DNA of 64,000 nt from Martinezella rhizogenes (GCA_013322215.1 JAAMEZ010000021.1:186001-250000), one strand, 5' to 3'. Counted from the first letter of the stretch, positions 1-9,787 are shown. Numbers and translations: made by a program. Notes: generated from the sequence alone by a model not told the origin.

Positions 1-67
1 TATTGCTTTAAAACCAAGCTACCATGGCTTTCCATTGCGGCCTTCGCGCCGATGAAAGGAGTTTCAA

Positions 68-1282
68 TTGACTATTCAAGCTAAGTTCGAGCGCATGGGC
101 ACCGACGCCGCGCCGGGCCAGGAAGTGCGGCAGCAGGCCGAAGGTGTCGAAGCGCTGCTGCGTGGCGAACAGATCGCGGGACGTCAGGTCGATTTTTCCC
201 ATGGCGACGTCGATGCGTTTATGCCGACACCGGGTTCTTTCGAAGTCTTTACGGCTGGGGTCGAGGCTGGCGGCAAGCAGGCCTATACCGAATACCGGGG
301 TGATCTCTCGATCCGTGAACAGCTTGCGCCTAGCCTCGCAAGCTTCACAGGCGCCCCGATCGACGCTGCCGACGGCATGATTCTGACACCCGGCACGCAA
401 GGCGCCCTGTTCCTTGCCGTCGCCTCCACCGTCGCGCATGGCGACAAGGTTGCAGTGGTGCAGCCGGATTATTTTGCCAACCGCAAACTGGTGGAATTCT
501 GCGAGGGCCATATGATGCCCATCCAGATGGATTACCTGAATGCCGAGGGCCGTGCGGGTCTCGATCTCGGCCAACTTGAAGATGCTTTTGCCGCCGGTGC
601 GAAAGTTTTCCTGTTTTCCAATCCGAACAACCCGGCCGGCGTCGTTTATTCGCGTGAGGAGATCAAGACGATCGCGTCGCTGGCGAGCCGCTATGGTGCG
701 ACGGTCATCGTCGACCAGCTCTATTCACGGCTTCTCTATTCCGGCGTCGACTATGCGCATCTGCGCGCGGAGGCCATCGATGCGGAAAACGTGATCACCA
801 TCATGGGCCCGTCGAAGACCGAGTCGCTGAGCGGTTACCGCTTGGGCGTCGCCTTCGGCTCGAAGGCGATTATCAACAGGATGGAAAAGCTGCAGGCGAT
901 CGTATCTCTGCGCGCCGGCGGGTATAGTCAGGCGGTGTTCCGGACCTGGTTCAACGAACCGGAAGGCTGGATGGATCAGCGTGTGCGCGAACATGAGGCC
1001 ATTCGCGACGACCTCCTCGGACTATTCCGCGCGAACAAGGGCATCAAGGTTCGCACTACCGAGGCAGGAAGCTATATCTTCCCGCAATTGCCGCCTCTTG
1101 CCGTCAGCGGCAAGGATTTCGTGCGTGTCCTCCGGCTACAGGCGGGCGTCATCGTAACGCCCGGCACCGAGTTCAGCCCCTTCTGCGACAGCAGTGTGCG
1201 CCTGAACTTCTCACAGGACCACGCCGCTGCGGTAGCTGCAGTCGAGCGTCTCGTCTCGCTTGTCGATCGATATCGCGCATGA
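68..1282 (+). CDS. PLP-dependent class I/II aminotransferase
   Basis: A 404-residue fold-type I aminotransferase that should move an amino group between an amino acid and a 2-oxo acid in the cytosol. Family landmarks are visible in order: SNPNNPAG near residue 183, the PLP-ring Asp in IVDQLYSR near 215, the Schiff-base lysine in GPSKTESLSGYRLG near 250, and the carboxylate-binding Arg in VRLNFS near 378. The start is TTG with an AAAGGAG ribosome site at 55-61; an in-frame ATG at 95 is the alternative. It stands alone and is followed by a strong hairpin. Class is certain. The substrate cannot be read from sequence. Confidence 0.88.
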   Translation: MTIQAKFERMGTDAAPGQEVRQQAEGVEALLRGEQIAGRQVDFSHGDVDAFMPTPGSFEVFTAGVEAGGKQAYTEYRGDLSIREQLAPSLASFTGAPIDAADGMILTPGTQGALFLAVASTVAHGDKVAVVQPDYFANRKLVEFCEGHMMPIQMDYLNAEGRAGLDLGQLEDAFAAGAKVFLFSNPNNPAGVVYSREEIKTIASLASRYGATVIVDQLYSRLLYSGVDYAHLRAEAIDAENVITIMGPSKTESLSGYRLGVAFGSKAIINRMEKLQAIVSLRAGGYSQAVFRTWFNEPEGWMDQRVREHEAIRDDLLGLFRANKGIKVRTTEAGSYIFPQLPPLAVSGKDFVRVLRLQAGVIVTPGTEFSPFCDSSVRLNFSQDHAAAVAAVERLVSLVDRYRA

Positions 1283-1322
1283 AACGGGCCTTCGCAATAC
1301 GGCTGCCTTGTGGGCTGATCCG

Positions 1323-1349
1323 AACGTTCCGGCGTAAAGCCGGATCGTT
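1323..1349 (+). terminator. Hairpin terminator after the aminotransferase
   Basis: The arms TCCGGC and GCCGGA (1328-1333 and 1339-1344) enclose a GTAAA loop and are extended by AACG/CGTT on the outside with one mismatch. The 3' side runs into TTT. It sits 40 bases past the aminotransferase stop. Confidence 0.6.
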
Positions 1350-1370
1350 TCATCTCGATGAACCGCTACG

Positions 1371-1745
1371 GCAACGCGTTGCGGCAGATCAAATTGCCGG
1401 ACTCATCGAAGACCTGCAATTCCGCCATCCATTTTGTCGGCGCGGCTCCAACGATAACCTTGGACAGATCCTGTCGATTGCCCGCTTCGGCTGAAAACTC
1501 GCCGCCCTGGGCGTTGGAGGAGATTCCGTCTTCAGACTGCGAGCGTATCCTGAACTGGTAGGTGCCGCGTCGGGCGCCTGACCGATGCCGGCGAAATTGC
1601 CCTGGCCGACCTGGCCGATAGCCGATACGTTTCCGCTACCGGACTGCGAGGTGACAGCAACGTTACCGCCGGCGAAGGCTGCGGTCGAGATAAGCGCAAA
1701 GGCTCCCTGCTTGCGGATATCGAATCGACAACACGCATCATGAGC
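1371..1745 (-). pseudogene. Decayed curlin/CsgH-like curli remnant
   Basis: No intact frame exists, but the minus strand carries two recognisable pieces in different frames. The first (about 1570-1715) reads as a curlin-like start: a signal-peptide-like stretch GAFALISTAAFAGG, then SGSGNVSAIGQVGQGNFAGIGQ-type spacing (quoted here as a pattern: Q-x-G-x-x-N repeats). The second (about 1371-1570) reads GTYQFRIRSQS, then SSNAQGGEFSAEAG, and ends LICRNALP at a stop. This resembles the alphaproteobacterial curli chaperone CsgH. The pieces abut as if a deletion fused the end of one gene to the start of another. The family assignment rests on remembered motifs, not on a search. Confidence 0.5.
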
Positions 1746-1912
1746 TCCGCGCCGGAGGTCAGAATTCGATCGTGCACTTTTTAAATCGATCTTAAAAAAT
1801 CGAGATGCGAAGCTAATCGATTTTAATTTGCGTATTAAAAAATTCTTGTTGCGGTGCGAAGAAAATCGCTCCTAACTGCCCACCCTATTCTGTCCGTTGT
1901 AGGAAACGCGCA
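1746..1912. other. AT-rich intergenic stretch
   Basis: This is markedly AT-rich compared with its surroundings, with several AATCGATTTTAA-like runs between 1780 and 1850. It may be a promoter region for the small frame at 1913 or the former promoter of the decayed curli genes. No clear -35/-10 pair can be singled out. Confidence 0.3.
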
Positions 1913-2086
1913 ATGACGATTTCATTTCCGCTTACAGACAAGCGTACTGTCGATGAGCTGCTGAAGCATCTGAACGCGCATAAGCTGTTCTGTCCTGGAA
2001 ATTGCGCCATCACCGTCAAGCCCCTCGCCGTGCACGTTTCGTCGTGCCTTTCATATGCGCTCGGCACCGCTCGAACCGCCTGGTAG
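1913..2086 (+). CDS. Small hypothetical protein (57 aa)
   Basis: An ATG frame with AGGA eight bases upstream encodes 57 residues. The first 40 look protein-like (MTISFPLTDKRTVDELLKHL, then a CPGNC pair of cysteines), while the last 15 lose character. It could be a truncated small gene or a chance frame. It lies about 175 bases before the fructose bisphosphatase and is not obviously coupled to it. I do not recognise the family. Confidence 0.3.
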   Translation: MTISFPLTDKRTVDELLKHLNAHKLFCPGNCAITVKPLAVHVSSCLSYALGTARTAW

Positions 2087-2261
2087 ATCTGATTGCTCTT
2101 CCGTTGAGACTGTTTAGAGTTTGGGCATCCATAATTTGCGTTCGAATGCCGCTGCAGGCTCTGACCTTGGCGCAGATTTCCTTGTGTGCCCAGCTGCCTC
2201 GGCGTCTACCGGGCATTGTTTGAATTCCGTAACGATATCACTCCCGCAGGAGAAGACATTG

Positions 2262-3224
2262 ATGATGACATTCGAAGCATATCTCGATGCTCATAAGGGA
2301 ACATTGCTGAATGAGGACATGGTCGTCATCCTCAGCAATATTGCCGAAGCTACCCGGCGGATTTCGGACAAGCTCAGAAGCTCGTCATTGTCAGGCCTGA
2401 CGGGCGCAACCGATGCCATCAACGTCCAGGGTGAGGCGCAGAAGCCGCTCGATATACTTTCCAACGAGATCATGCTCGAGGCATGCCGTAAATCGCCGGC
2501 AATTGCTTTCGCGGTATCGGAAGAACTCGACGCCGAGGTGCTCATTCATCCCGATGGCGGATATGCGATGATCTTCGACCCCCTTGATGGATCGTCCAAC
2601 CTCGATGTCAACGTAACGGTCGGAACGATCTTTTCCATCATCGAGGCTAGCTCCGCGACCGAAATTCTGAAAAACGGCCGCAGTCAGCTGGCTGCGGGAT
2701 ACGCCGCTTACGGCCCACAAACCAATCTGGTACTTGCGATCGGAAATGGCGTACAGATTTTCACGCTCGACCAACACGGCGTCTACGTGATGACGACTGC
2801 GGATGCCAGGATCTCCCCGGAAACCAAGGAGTTTGCGATCAACGCGGCACGCCGTCCGTCCTGGGACGACGTCATTACCGAATATGTCGACGAGTCGATC
2901 GAAACTCCGGGATATAATATGCGCTGGGTCGGTTCGATGGTTGCCGACACACATCGCATCTTCAACCGCGGCGGAATTTTTCTCTATCCCGCCGATCGAA
3001 GCAAGCCTGCTTCCGGCGGCCGCCTGCGTCTACTTTATGAGGCCAATCCGATCGGCTTTCTGGTCGAAGCTGCAGGCGGTTCCGCCATTGCCGGGAAGAC
3101 CGCGATCCTCGACATCGAACCAACATCGCTCCATCAGCGGGTTCCGGTGATTTTCGGTTCGCGCCACGAGGTCGCAAAGATCAGCCAGGCGTATTGCGTC
3201 GAGCGGACGATCGAGACGGCGTAG
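2262..3224 (+). CDS. fbp: Class I fructose-1,6-bisphosphatase
   Basis: A 320-residue enzyme that removes the 1-phosphate from fructose 1,6-bisphosphate, the committed gluconeogenic step and also part of the Calvin cycle. The metal-binding signature DPLDGSSN is at about 106-113, preceded by the acidic VSEELD segment near 84. The C-terminal substrate region with LLYEANPIGFLVEAAGG is complete. I chose ATG 2262 (ATG 2265 is equally possible) because a GCAGGAG site lies just upstream; the frame stays open to 2121 but that part has no family likeness. No cbb genes flank it, so a gluconeogenic role is more likely than a Calvin-cycle one. Confidence 0.9.
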   Translation: MMTFEAYLDAHKGTLLNEDMVVILSNIAEATRRISDKLRSSSLSGLTGATDAINVQGEAQKPLDILSNEIMLEACRKSPAIAFAVSEELDAEVLIHPDGGYAMIFDPLDGSSNLDVNVTVGTIFSIIEASSATEILKNGRSQLAAGYAAYGPQTNLVLAIGNGVQIFTLDQHGVYVMTTADARISPETKEFAINAARRPSWDDVITEYVDESIETPGYNMRWVGSMVADTHRIFNRGGIFLYPADRSKPASGGRLRLLYEANPIGFLVEAAGGSAIAGKTAILDIEPTSLHQRVPVIFGSRHEVAKISQAYCVERTIETA

Positions 3225-3238
3225 CAACCAAAGAATGT

Positions 3239-3256
3239 GCGGGGACTATTCCCCGC
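3239..3256 (+). terminator. Hairpin after fructose bisphosphatase
   Basis: A perfect GCGGGG/CCCCGC stem with an ACTATT loop starts 14 bases past the stop codon. There is no U-tract, so it may be a 3' stabilising hairpin or a weak terminator. Confidence 0.45.
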
Positions 3257-3358
3257 CTGCCGCAAGAAGCCTCGATGGGCTCGCCCCAAGCTCGGGAATT
3301 GTGTATTTACGTCTGACGAAACGCCGAGACGATCGAGGCCTTATCGCGGTGTCATACG

Positions 3359-4793
3359 ATGATCGACGAAAAGAAACTTGAAGAGCGCCTGGTCGTGGTC
3401 GAAGCGGCCAAATCCTGGAGCCCACGCGTCGTCTCTCGGCTGGAGACGCTGCTGCGCTCGGGTACGGACGAGGCGCTTTATCGCATCAATCCGATTGAAT
3501 TTGCCAAGGAAAAGTCGATTGCCGAGGCTGAAGGGATCGATCTTTTCCTCCATGCATGCATGGCCGGACTATTCGATATGGACTGGCTGCTTGTGTGCCC
3601 GATGTGCTCGGACGTTGTCGAGAGCTTCCGGAGCCTGCGCAAACTGCACACGCATTTTCATTGCCACCTCTGTCAAAGCGACTACGACGCCGCGCTGGAT
3701 GACTACATCACAGTGACATTTACGGTTTCGCCCGCCGTGCGCAGCATCCGCTTTCATCAACCGGATACGCTTTCGGCCTGGGACTACGTCTTCCATTATA
3801 AACTGACGTCGGGCGGCGTCATGCCGGATGGCGTGCCGTGGAGCGAGACTGCCAAACAGCTGGTTAGGGTGCTCACCCGCATAGAGCCGGGTTCTATAAT
3901 CAATCTTGAAGTTGATGCCACTGAAGGTGCGCTCCTGGGCCAGGATTTCGAAAGCGACGCTCAATTTTTCTTCCCCCGTCGAAAAGGGTGCGGGTTCGAC
4001 GCAATCCCATGTGCAGGTCATGCTTGACCGCGGCAAATGCGTGGCCGCCGCAGCAGACATCGCGCCCGGCAAGGTCATATTCGAAGTTCGTAACGCAGGT
4101 AAGCTGCCGGTGGTATTCGGCATCCTGCAGCTTCCGTCGGCGACGTTTCAGCGCGAAAGGCTTCAATTCGGGCCGTCCCTGTCCGGTAAGCGACTGCTGA
4201 CGACGCAAACCTTTCGCGACTTCTTTCGCTCGGAGATAATCAGCGCGACTGAGGGCATTGCGGTCCTCGACGTTACCCTCGTATTCACCGATCTCAAGGG
4301 TTCTACGGCGCTCTACGAGCGGATAGGCGACCTTAACGCCTATATTCAGGTGCAGCGGCACTTTCAGCATCTTCTCGACGCCACTGTTCGGCACAATGGC
4401 GCAGTTACCAAGACGATCGGCGACGCGGTAATGGCGGCGTTCTTGACTTCGGCCGATGCGGTGCAGGCAGCACTTGATATGCGCGAGGCTGTCGATCAGC
4501 TCAACCGGGACCGCCCGCAACGTGATTTCGTCCTTAAGATCGGCGTGCATCGAGGTGCCGCGATCGCGGTCACGCTCAACGAGCGGCTCGATTATTTTGG
4601 TCAGACGGTGAACATAGCGGCGCGGGTGCAGAACCTTGCGGATGGCGACGAGATTTGCATTACGGAAGAGGTGTATCGTGCGCCGGCTGTGGCGGAAATT
4701 ATTGCGCCCTACCCGCTCGCAAAAAACGAGGCGGAACTCAAGGGTGTCAGTAAGGCCATGTCGATCTATCATTTAGCCCGGATGGAATCCTAG
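3359..4793 (+). pseudogene. DUF5939-type adenylate/guanylate cyclase, frameshifted
   Basis: Two overlapping frames make one class III nucleotide cyclase. The first part (3359 to about 3970) has a treble-clef-like CPMC...CHLC zinc motif at residues 80-83 and 102-105 and the DUF5939-like region. The second part continues in another frame to 4793. It holds the cyclase domain: FTDLKGST with the first metal Asp (codon at 4290) and TIGDAVMAAF with the second metal-site Asp. The switch needs loss of one base near 3963-3978, where TTTTT and CCCCC runs sit, so a one-base insertion there explains it. It is either a true recent pseudogene or a sequencing error. The catalytic domain itself is intact. Confidence 0.75.
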
Positions 4794-4918
4794 TCTGTCA
4801 ATCGACATGCAGCCGATACACCATAAGTAATTGTTTTCGCGCAGATGATCGAGCCGCTACGCAATGCGCATTCACCTGAATCGCTCGATGTAGACGGCGG
4901 TCTGAAGTGGCTTGTTGC

Positions 4919-5839
4919 CTACAAGGCTGATGATGCCGCGTGGCGGCTAGCCAGCCAATCATGGAATGCACTCACCTCGTATCGGCGCAGAGCCTTCGCA
5001 GATGCGACCACGTAATAGGCCCATTTTACCGGCCAGCGGATTTCCGGCATGAGATGGACGAGACGGCCGCTTTCCAGTTCCTGGGCGACGAGTGCCTTGC
5101 GAACGAGGGCCACGCCCCGCGCGGTCACGGCGGCCTGAATGACGGCCGCGGTCGAGTTGATCTTCAATCCCCCATCTGCCAGAGGTTGATTGGCGCCGGA
5201 TCGGGCGAGCCATTCACTCCAGGTCGGAAAGTCCCCGCCCGGGTGCGGCGTCCCATCGTGGATAAGGGTCTGCTCGGCGATCCATCCGGCCGTGACTTCC
5301 TGGTCCGGAGGCAGGAGCTTGTTATGGCAGACGGCGATGATCTCCTCCGCCATGAGGAAGGTGGACTTCACGCCTTTCCATGAACCGAGCCCGCATCGGA
5401 TACCGATATCGGCCTCTCCCTGCGAGAGGTCGATCACCCGATCCGAGACGTCAAGCCGAACGTCGATGTTGGGATGGCTCGCCGAAAAATCCTCGAGTCT
5501 TGAGAGAAGCCAGTTGGCGACGAGCGCCTGCGATGCCGTCACCACCACGACTGAACGAGCCTTGCGACCTCGCAATTTTTGCAGCCCGGACTCAAGTAGG
5601 TCCAATCCCTGCGCGATATCGTCGAGCGCGTCCTGCGCCTCCTCGACGGGCGTCAGCCGTTCCGTACCAGAGCGGGTTCGTTTGAACAACGGATAGCCGA
5701 CCCAGTCTTCCAGGGAACGGACAAGCTGCCCGACAGCCGGTGGCGTGACATCGAGCTCTGTGGACGCACCAACGAAACTTCCGTGCCTTGCGGCTGCTTC
5801 CAGTGCCTGCAGCGATTTCAATCTGGTGAGGTTTCTCAT
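4919..5839 (-). CDS. LysR-family transcriptional regulator (GcvA-like)
   Basis: A 306-residue LTTR. Its N-terminal winged helix-turn-helix (residues 3-62, including AARHGSFVGASTELDVTPPAVGQLVRSLE) is followed by a type 2 periplasmic-fold effector domain of the GcvA/AmpR type. I start at MRNLTRLKS (5839), the usual LTTR beginning; the frame extends upstream to 5899 without family likeness. It is divergent from the SDR-cupin-amine oxidase-MFS operon, separated by about 105 bases, which is the classic arrangement for an LTTR controlling its neighbour. The inducer is unknown. Confidence 0.88.
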   Translation of the reverse strand: MRNLTRLKSLQALEAAARHGSFVGASTELDVTPPAVGQLVRSLEDWVGYPLFKRTRSGTERLTPVEEAQDALDDIAQGLDLLESGLQKLRGRKARSVVVVTASQALVANWLLSRLEDFSASHPNIDVRLDVSDRVIDLSQGEADIGIRCGLGSWKGVKSTFLMAEEIIAVCHNKLLPPDQEVTAGWIAEQTLIHDGTPHPGGDFPTWSEWLARSGANQPLADGGLKINSTAAVIQAAVTARGVALVRKALVAQELESGRLVHLMPEIRWPVKWAYYVVASAKALRRYEVSAFHDWLASRHAASSAL

Positions 5840-5945
5840 ATCCGCCACGACAAAGATTTTCTTTCTTCCCGATATGGTGTCTTTTCCTCGTGATTGCAAA
5901 TGCCGGCGTCTAGGTATGGATCATTGAAGATATGAGGATTGAGCA
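5840..5945. promoter_or_regulatory. Divergent LysR/SDR promoter region
   Basis: The 106 bases between two divergent starts must carry both promoters and the LysR site. A GAGG ribosome site lies at 5935-5938, seven bases before the SDR ATG. No single T-N11-A palindrome stands out enough to name. Confidence 0.45.
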
Positions 5946-6692
5946 ATGGTTCTCGAAGGAAAGAACGCGCTGGTGACCGGGGGATCGAGCGGAATCGGAC
6001 TTGCTGCTGCCCGCTTGCTGCGAGGCAACGGCGCGCGTGTCGCCATCACCGGACGCTCACAAGGAAGGCTGGAGCAGGCAGCAACGGAACTCGGCGGCGA
6101 CGTCGTCGCGATCCAGGCGGATGTCACCTCGGCTGCCGATCTCGCCCGGATGAAAAACGAAGTCGAGCAGGCCTTCGGCTCTCTGGACATCCTGTTCGTC
6201 AACGCCGGCGTCGCACTCGGCACGCCTTTGGCGACCACAGACGAAACGACCTACGACAAGATCATGGATGCCAATGTGAAGGGCGCATTCTTCACCGTGC
6301 AAGCTGTGCTGCCTCTTATTCGCGAGGGCGGCTCGATCATCCTCAACACGTCTTGGCTAAACCAGGTGGGGACCCCTGGCCGGGCGATCCTGTCCGCTTC
6401 GAAGGCGGCCGTCCGCTCTTTCGCGCGGACGATGTCGGCCGAGCTGCTCGATCGCAAGATCCGCGTCAATGCGATTAGTCCCGGCTCGATCGAAACACCG
6501 ATCCATCGTGGAAACAATCAGACCGAGGAAGAGTTTCGCGCCTATGCGGATCGTGTCGGCGCGCAAGTGCCGGTCGGACGCATGGGACGACCGGAGGAGA
6601 TCGCCGCCGCAGTCCTCTTCCTTGCCAGCGACGCCTCCAGCTACATGCTCGGCGCGGAGATGGTCATCGATGGCGGCAGATCGGAGCTCTGA
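5946..6692 (+). CDS. Short-chain dehydrogenase/reductase, catalytic Tyr replaced
   Basis: A 248-residue classical SDR. The NAD(P)-binding TGGSSGIG is at 11-18, the structural NAG motif is in LFVNAGVALG, and the C-terminal glycine-rich IDGG ending is present. The catalytic YxxxK should be at 149-153, but codons there read L-S-A-S-K: Lys153 stays and the tyrosine is Leu149. The preceding serine region reads NTSWLN. It is the first gene of a four-gene operon with a one-base gap to the cupin gene. The enzyme may be inactive as a dehydrogenase, or may use another residue. Some SDRs with an ILSASK motif may form a real subgroup. Confidence 0.85.
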   Translation: MVLEGKNALVTGGSSGIGLAAARLLRGNGARVAITGRSQGRLEQAATELGGDVVAIQADVTSAADLARMKNEVEQAFGSLDILFVNAGVALGTPLATTDETTYDKIMDANVKGAFFTVQAVLPLIREGGSIILNTSWLNQVGTPGRAILSASKAAVRSFARTMSAELLDRKIRVNAISPGSIETPIHRGNNQTEEEFRAYADRVGAQVPVGRMGRPEEIAAAVLFLASDASSYMLGAEMVIDGGRSEL

Positions 6693-6693
6693 C

Positions 6694-7398
6694 ATGCTAT
6701 TGAACGAAGATCTCACCAAGCGCACGCTCGTCCATGCTGCCACACTCGAATGGGTACCCAGCCCCGCCAAGGGTGTCGACCGGCGAATGCTGTTTCGGAT
6801 CGGCGATGAGAAAGCCCGCGCGACGTCCATCGTTCGCTACGCGCCGGAGAGCAGCTTCTCGCACCACCAGCATCCCGGCGGCGAGGAGTTTCTCGTCCTT
6901 GACGGCGTGTTCCAGGATGAGAGCGGCGATTTTCCAGCCGGCACCTACGTGCGCAATCCGCCCGGAAGCGGACATGCTCCCAGGAGTGATGGCGGCTGCA
7001 CCATCCTCGTCAAGCTTTGGCAGTTCAAGGCGGCCGACCGTGAACGCATCGTCAGGCTGCCCGGTGAAGGTCAGGCAACCACTCCTCGCTCAGGTGTCAT
7101 TTCGTCGACCGTCCTCTTCGAGGGCTCGAATGAACGCGTCGTGATGGAGGAATGGCAGGCAGGCGCCGATGTAGAGGTCGCCAATCCTGAGGGATTGGAG
7201 CTGTTCGTCATCGACGGCGGTTTCACCGAAAGCGGCGACGCTCTCGATCCCTGGAGCTGGCTGCGCCTTCCGGCAGGGCTGAAGCTTCACGCCAAGGCCA
7301 GCCCTCTGGGCGCGCGCGTTTGGTACAAGTCCGCCCCGCTTCTGCACGAAGACGTCCAGGTATTCGATGCGCCGCCTCCGGAGGGGCCAAATAGATGA
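6694..7398 (+). CDS. Double ChrR-like cupin protein
   Basis: A 234-residue protein with two cupin halves. The first has [18 protein letters not shown], with the two histidines and the glutamate of a cupin metal site, and the second ([11 protein letters not shown]) is degenerate. ChrR-type cupins occur in anti-sigma factors sensing singlet oxygen and also as stand-alone metalloproteins; no anti-sigma zinc domain is present here, so a dioxygenase or binding role is more likely. ATG 6694 begins one base after the SDR stop; its end overlaps the next gene by 4 bases. The frame is open far upstream inside the SDR gene, but that part is a shadow. Confidence 0.8.
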   Translation: MLLNEDLTKRTLVHAATLEWVPSPAKGVDRRMLFRIGDEKARATSIVRYAPESSFSHHQHPGGEEFLVLDGVFQDESGDFPAGTYVRNPPGSGHAPRSDGGCTILVKLWQFKAADRERIVRLPGEGQATTPRSGVISSTVLFEGSNERVVMEEWQAGADVEVANPEGLELFVIDGGFTESGDALDPWSWLRLPAGLKLHAKASPLGARVWYKSAPLLHEDVQVFDAPPPEGPNR

Positions 7399-8498
7399 AG
7401 ACCTCCAAGGTAGCCGTGATAGGCGCCGGGCTTTCGGGCCTTTATACGGCGCAAGCGCTTCATTCGGCGGGCGTTGACGTCACTCTCATCGAGGGCCGTG
7501 ACCGGCTTGGCGGCCGGATCCTGACCGTTGGCGACGATGGGAAGCCGTCGGAAGATGGCTTCGATCTCGGCCCGTCCTGGTATTGGCCTTTGATGCAGCC
7601 GGCGATGGCGATCTTCATCGACGAGCTCGATCTGCGGTCCTTCCCTCAGCACAGCGCAGGCGACGTGGTTTTCGAGCGCATGTCGCGCGAAAAGCCGCAG
7701 AGATATTCGCCCGCAATGCAGGACCAGCAATCGATGCGGCTCGCTGGCGGCACGGGCGCCGCCGTGCGGGCGCTGGCAAGGCGGCTGCCGGCCGAGCGTA
7801 TTCTTCTTGGAATGAAGGTGACGGCGATGGCGCTGAAGGGCGATGGCGTCGAGCTGTCGCTGCAAACGAAAGATGGCGGGACAGAGAGCCTCAATGCCGA
7901 TCGCGTGGTCGCCGCCCTGCCCCCACGGCTCCTCGAGGCGACCGTCAGCTTCGCACCGCCTCAATATCCCAATATTGCTGCCCGCTGGCGCGAGACCCCA
8001 ACATGGATGGCCCCGCACGCGAAGTTCTTTGCCATCTACGACGAGGCGTTCTGGCGGGCGAATGCACTTTCCGGAACAGCCCAGAGCATGGTCGGCCCCC
8101 TCGTCGAAATTCATGATGCGACCTCTGCCTCAGGTCGGCCCGCACTCTTCGGCTTTCTCGGCGTAGGCGCCGAAGCACGGGCGACAATCGATAAGGAAAC
8201 ACTGGAGCTTGCATGCATCACGCAGTTGACCAGGCTGTTTGGGCCTGAGGCGCAGGCACCGCGAGCGACCGTCTTCAAGGACTGGGCGACAGATCCGTTC
8301 ACGGCCACCGACGCAGATCGAACGGGTGGCACGCATCCCATGCCGGGAAGCCCGCAATGGGTCGCCGGCCCCTGGGAAGACCGTCTGCTGATGGCGGGAA
8401 GTGAAACCAGTCCTTCCGAGCCCGGATATCTCGTAGGTGCTGTTGTGGCCGCCAAACGTGCCGTCGCCGACATCCTCTCGCGAATGGAATTGAAATGA
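7395..8498 (+). CDS. Flavin-dependent amine oxidase family protein
   Basis: A 367-residue FAD enzyme. The dinucleotide fold [10 protein letters not shown] is near residue 10, followed by the second conserved [11 protein letters not shown] stretch that marks the amine-oxidase family. The C-terminal FAD motif [22 protein letters not shown] is also intact. At 367 residues it is shorter than typical monoamine oxidases (about 430-460). It should oxidise an amine, or a C-C bond in a terpenoid or phenolic relative, using oxygen. It is translationally coupled on both sides by ATGA overlaps with the cupin and MFS genes. Confidence 0.82.
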   Translation: MKTSKVAVIGAGLSGLYTAQALHSAGVDVTLIEGRDRLGGRILTVGDDGKPSEDGFDLGPSWYWPLMQPAMAIFIDELDLRSFPQHSAGDVVFERMSREKPQRYSPAMQDQQSMRLAGGTGAAVRALARRLPAERILLGMKVTAMALKGDGVELSLQTKDGGTESLNADRVVAALPPRLLEATVSFAPPQYPNIAARWRETPTWMAPHAKFFAIYDEAFWRANALSGTAQSMVGPLVEIHDATSASGRPALFGFLGVGAEARATIDKETLELACITQLTRLFGPEAQAPRATVFKDWATDPFTATDADRTGGTHPMPGSPQWVAGPWEDRLLMAGSETSPSEPGYLVGAVVAAKRAVADILSRMELK

Positions 8499-9703
8499 AC
8501 ATCGCTCATAAGGAACCGGTCGATACAAGCGCTGGCAAACGCAATGCATGGATCCTCACAGTGGCTCAGGCGTTCGGTGGAGCAAACGCCCCTATCGTCA
8601 TTTCGCTCGGAGGTCTCGTCGGACAGCATCTGTCCCCCGATCCTGGCCTCATCACCCTGCCGGTAAGCTTGCTCAATCTCGGCCTTGCACTCGGAACGCT
8701 GCCGGCCGCCTATGTCATGCGCCGGTTCGGGCGAAGGCGCGGATATCTTTTCGGAACGATGATCGGAATGATCTCAGGCCTGGTCGCCGCGACAGGCATC
8801 ATCCTCTCGAGTTTCGTCGTGTTCTGCCTCGGAACCTGCATGGCCGGTTTCTACTCCTCCTACGTCCAGAGCTACCGGTTTGCGGCGGCAGACAACGCGA
8901 CTGGCGTGGAAGCGCAGAAGGCGATCGCTCGCGTCATGGTCGGTGGCCTGATCGCCGCCATCATCGGCCCGCAACTCGTCATCTGGACCAGGGACGCGGT
9001 TCCCGGCACAGCGTTCGCCGGCAGCTTTATCAGCCAGGCGATGCTCGCCGCTCTGGCGTTTCCGGTCCTGTGGCACCTGCGCGCGTCATCCTCACAGAAA
9101 TCGAAGGCCGCAACCGATGCCGTCGAACGTCCTCTCCATCGTATCCTGACCTCCCCCCGATATCTGCTTGCGATCGCGAGTGGGGTCGTCTCCTATGGTC
9201 TGATGACCTTCGTAATGACGGCGTCCCCGGTCGCCATGGTCGGACACGGCCACTCCATCGACCAGGCGGCGCTTGGAATTCAATGGCATATCCTTGCCAT
9301 GTATGGTCCTTCATTCATCACGGGCCGCCTTATGGTCCGGTTCGGCAAGGAGCGCGTCGCAGCCGTCGGGCTTCTCTTGATCGGCTGCTCGGCCGCCGTC
9401 GCACTCTCCGGTTTCGACATCGCCCATTTCTGGGTCTCGCTGGTACTCCTGGGGATCGGCTGGAACTTCGGCTTCATCGGCGCAACGTCGATGGTCGCCG
9501 ACTGCCATACCCCCGCGGAACGGAGCAAGGTCCAGGGTGCAAACGACTTCCTCGTCTTCGGGACCGTCGCTTGCGCTTCTTTCTTCTCCGGATCGCTCCT
9601 TCACAGCTCGGGATGGGAGAAAATCAACTGGATTGTTCTGCCAGCAGTGGCTCTGGTTTTGGTGCCTCTCGTTTGGCGCGGAGCCAGTGATGGGCGTCGT
9701 TGA
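8495..9703 (+). CDS. MFS transporter
   Basis: A 402-residue inner-membrane protein with about 12 hydrophobic segments and the MFS loop 2-3 motif ([17 protein letters not shown]) around residues 70-85. It overlaps the amine oxidase gene by four bases and closes the operon, so it probably imports the operon's substrate or exports its product. The central loop around 195-215 is polar, as in other MFS carriers. Specificity cannot be read from the sequence. Confidence 0.85.
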   Translation: MNIAHKEPVDTSAGKRNAWILTVAQAFGGANAPIVISLGGLVGQHLSPDPGLITLPVSLLNLGLALGTLPAAYVMRRFGRRRGYLFGTMIGMISGLVAATGIILSSFVVFCLGTCMAGFYSSYVQSYRFAAADNATGVEAQKAIARVMVGGLIAAIIGPQLVIWTRDAVPGTAFAGSFISQAMLAALAFPVLWHLRASSSQKSKAATDAVERPLHRILTSPRYLLAIASGVVSYGLMTFVMTASPVAMVGHGHSIDQAALGIQWHILAMYGPSFITGRLMVRFGKERVAAVGLLLIGCSAAVALSGFDIAHFWVSLVLLGIGWNFGFIGATSMVADCHTPAERSKVQGANDFLVFGTVACASFFSGSLLHSSGWEKINWIVLPAVALVLVPLVWRGASDGRR

Positions 9704-9787
9704 TTTAAAGCGCGTCGCGATCTTTCAGATCCACTCCACGCACTTTAAGTTCTTGATTCCATCCATGTCACTATCGAAAAACCGGCC
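9703..9787. repeat. Rhizobium-type intergenic repeat between convergent genes
   Basis: The segment TTTAAAGCGCGTCGCGATCT, then CGCACTTTAAGTTCTTG, fills the whole gap between the convergent MFS and tetR genes. It has partly symmetric AAAG/CTTT ends. From memory, near-identical elements are scattered through Rhizobium genomes. It may act as a bidirectional terminator. Confidence 0.5.
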
